From the NCBI GenBank assembly GCA_937888775.1, contig CALAQT010000112.1, positions 1 to 7,130 of the forward strand: a stretch of DNA of 7,130 bases, given 5' to 3'. The stretch comes from an uncultured Actinomycetes bacterium. GTDB lineage: Bacteria > Actinomycetota > Thermoleophilia > Solirubrobacterales > Solirubrobacteraceae. This document shows, piece by piece, positions 6,676-7,130 of this stretch. Within the stretch, counting starts at the first letter, position 1. Every line of letters begins with the position of its first letter. The notes below the pieces were generated by a model. It saw only the letters and a program-made list of their open reading frames with translations, was not told where the DNA came from and ran no database searches. Both the position numbers and the translations under genes were made by a program.

Positions 6676-6876
6676 TTCGAGAGTCGGCAGTACATACCGT
6701 TCGTCGGAATGCACCGGACAAAACTTGAATCGGCTCGTTCTGGAGCAACGTTTGTCCAGGGCTCGCCCGTGGTGCTGGGCATCCACCCCGCCTGGTGCCG
6801 CCGGTGTTGTGGGGCCGTGCCTGGGGCGCCAGCGACGCGAGCACGGCGGGGCGGACACCCACACCACGGTCAGTGC

Positions 6877-6950
6877 TCAGACCCCGCACCGGCTCAGGAT
6901 GTAGGGGATCGTCCGCAGCAGGATTACAGATCTAGCCACATCGACCAGAT
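6877..6950 (-). pseudogene. 3' remnant of a second polyprenyl-phosphate sugar transferase gene
   Basis: On the minus strand the DNA encodes D-R-I-WSMWLDL, then after a one-base deletion in the next codon ILLRTIPYILSRCGV followed by TGA (6877-6879). This matches the intact transferase C-terminus WSLWLDL-K-ILLRTIPYVLSRRGL plus stop codon, residue for residue, and the underlying DNA is also alike (for example ACGATCCCCTAC is identical). The deletion at 6925-6926 leaves a TAA in the upstream frame. No similarity could be followed beyond about 6950, so only the tail survives. It points toward the intact gene, tail-to-tail, 422 bp away. Either an ancient inverted duplication or the eroded end of a separate transferase gene. 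Confidence 0.78.
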
Positions 6951-7130
6951 GCGATCATTAGTTCGGCGATCGTCGTCGGCGGCCATAGCAGCGCTTGAGC
7001 CCGATGCCGGCGAGGCCGGCGGAGCTCTGACCGCGGCGGCGTGATCGGGCCGCGACCACTCACGTCCTAGGATGCTCGTCGACGTGTGGTTAGGCCGAGC
7101 TAGCGGCGGGTTGGAGTGAGATCGACGCCG

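Larger units (their letters stand above)
6455..7130. other. Degenerate, apparently non-coding tail region
   Basis: No ORF here shows recognisable domains together with a credible start. Apart from the hairpin, the doubtful membrane ORF and the transferase remnant, one loose inverted repeat was seen: GGACAAA (6716-6722) with TTTGTCC (6751-6757). The pattern fits a decaying intergenic region at the edge of a remodelled polysaccharide locus. Nothing recognisable was found in 6951-7130. Confidence 0.5.

Noticed and set aside
6508..7044. A 178-codon plus-strand open frame in the right-hand tail
   Set aside because: It has no recognisable domain or ribosome site, and it runs antisense through the transferase relic, which explains that part of the sequence better.

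Overview
The window looks like a chromosomal piece of a high-GC Gram-positive bacterium, most likely a deep-branching actinobacterium of the Thermoleophilia (Solirubrobacterales-like) type. This rests on GC-rich coding, a large ATP-binding LuxR (LAL) regulator, a MurE carrying the meso-diaminopimelate signature DNPR, a possible leaderless start for murE, and the style of the sugar-transferase C-terminus. The taxonomic call is inference from protein style, not a database match.

Layout. Positions 1-2795 (minus strand) hold almost all of a LAL regulator; its extreme C-terminus runs off the left edge. Positions 2796-3075 are a divergent intergenic region with a candidate promoter for the regulator whose -10 lies inside a 15-bp palindrome, a second perfect 12-bp palindrome, and a -10 element placed so that murE would be leaderless. 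Positions 3076-4515 (plus) are an intact murE. Positions 4516-4885 are a gene-free stretch, visibly less GC-rich than its neighbours, with a direct repeat across the murE stop and several strong dyads, one a roughly 13-bp stem with competing partners; it acts as murE 3' region and/or long leader for the next gene. Positions 4886-6454 (plus) encode an intact polyprenyl-phosphate glycosyl-1-phosphate transferase that would start assembly of an exopolysaccharide or other envelope glycan.

Positions 6455-7130 contain no convincing intact gene. They hold a short hairpin after the transferase stop, a doubtful minus-strand small membrane ORF, and a decayed minus-strand fragment (6877-6950) matching the last codons of the same transferase family, including its stop codon, but broken by a one-base deletion. 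A second transferase copy therefore once stood tail-to-tail with the intact one.

The two intact enzymes both draw on envelope assembly: MurE makes the cytoplasmic UDP-MurNAc-tripeptide, and the transferase loads a sugar-1-phosphate on the undecaprenyl phosphate carrier that peptidoglycan synthesis also uses. Whether the LAL protein controls either is not shown by the sequence. No clearly new multi-gene system is present; the most useful leads are the structured 4516-4885 leader, the palindromes in the divergent promoter region, and the transferase relic.
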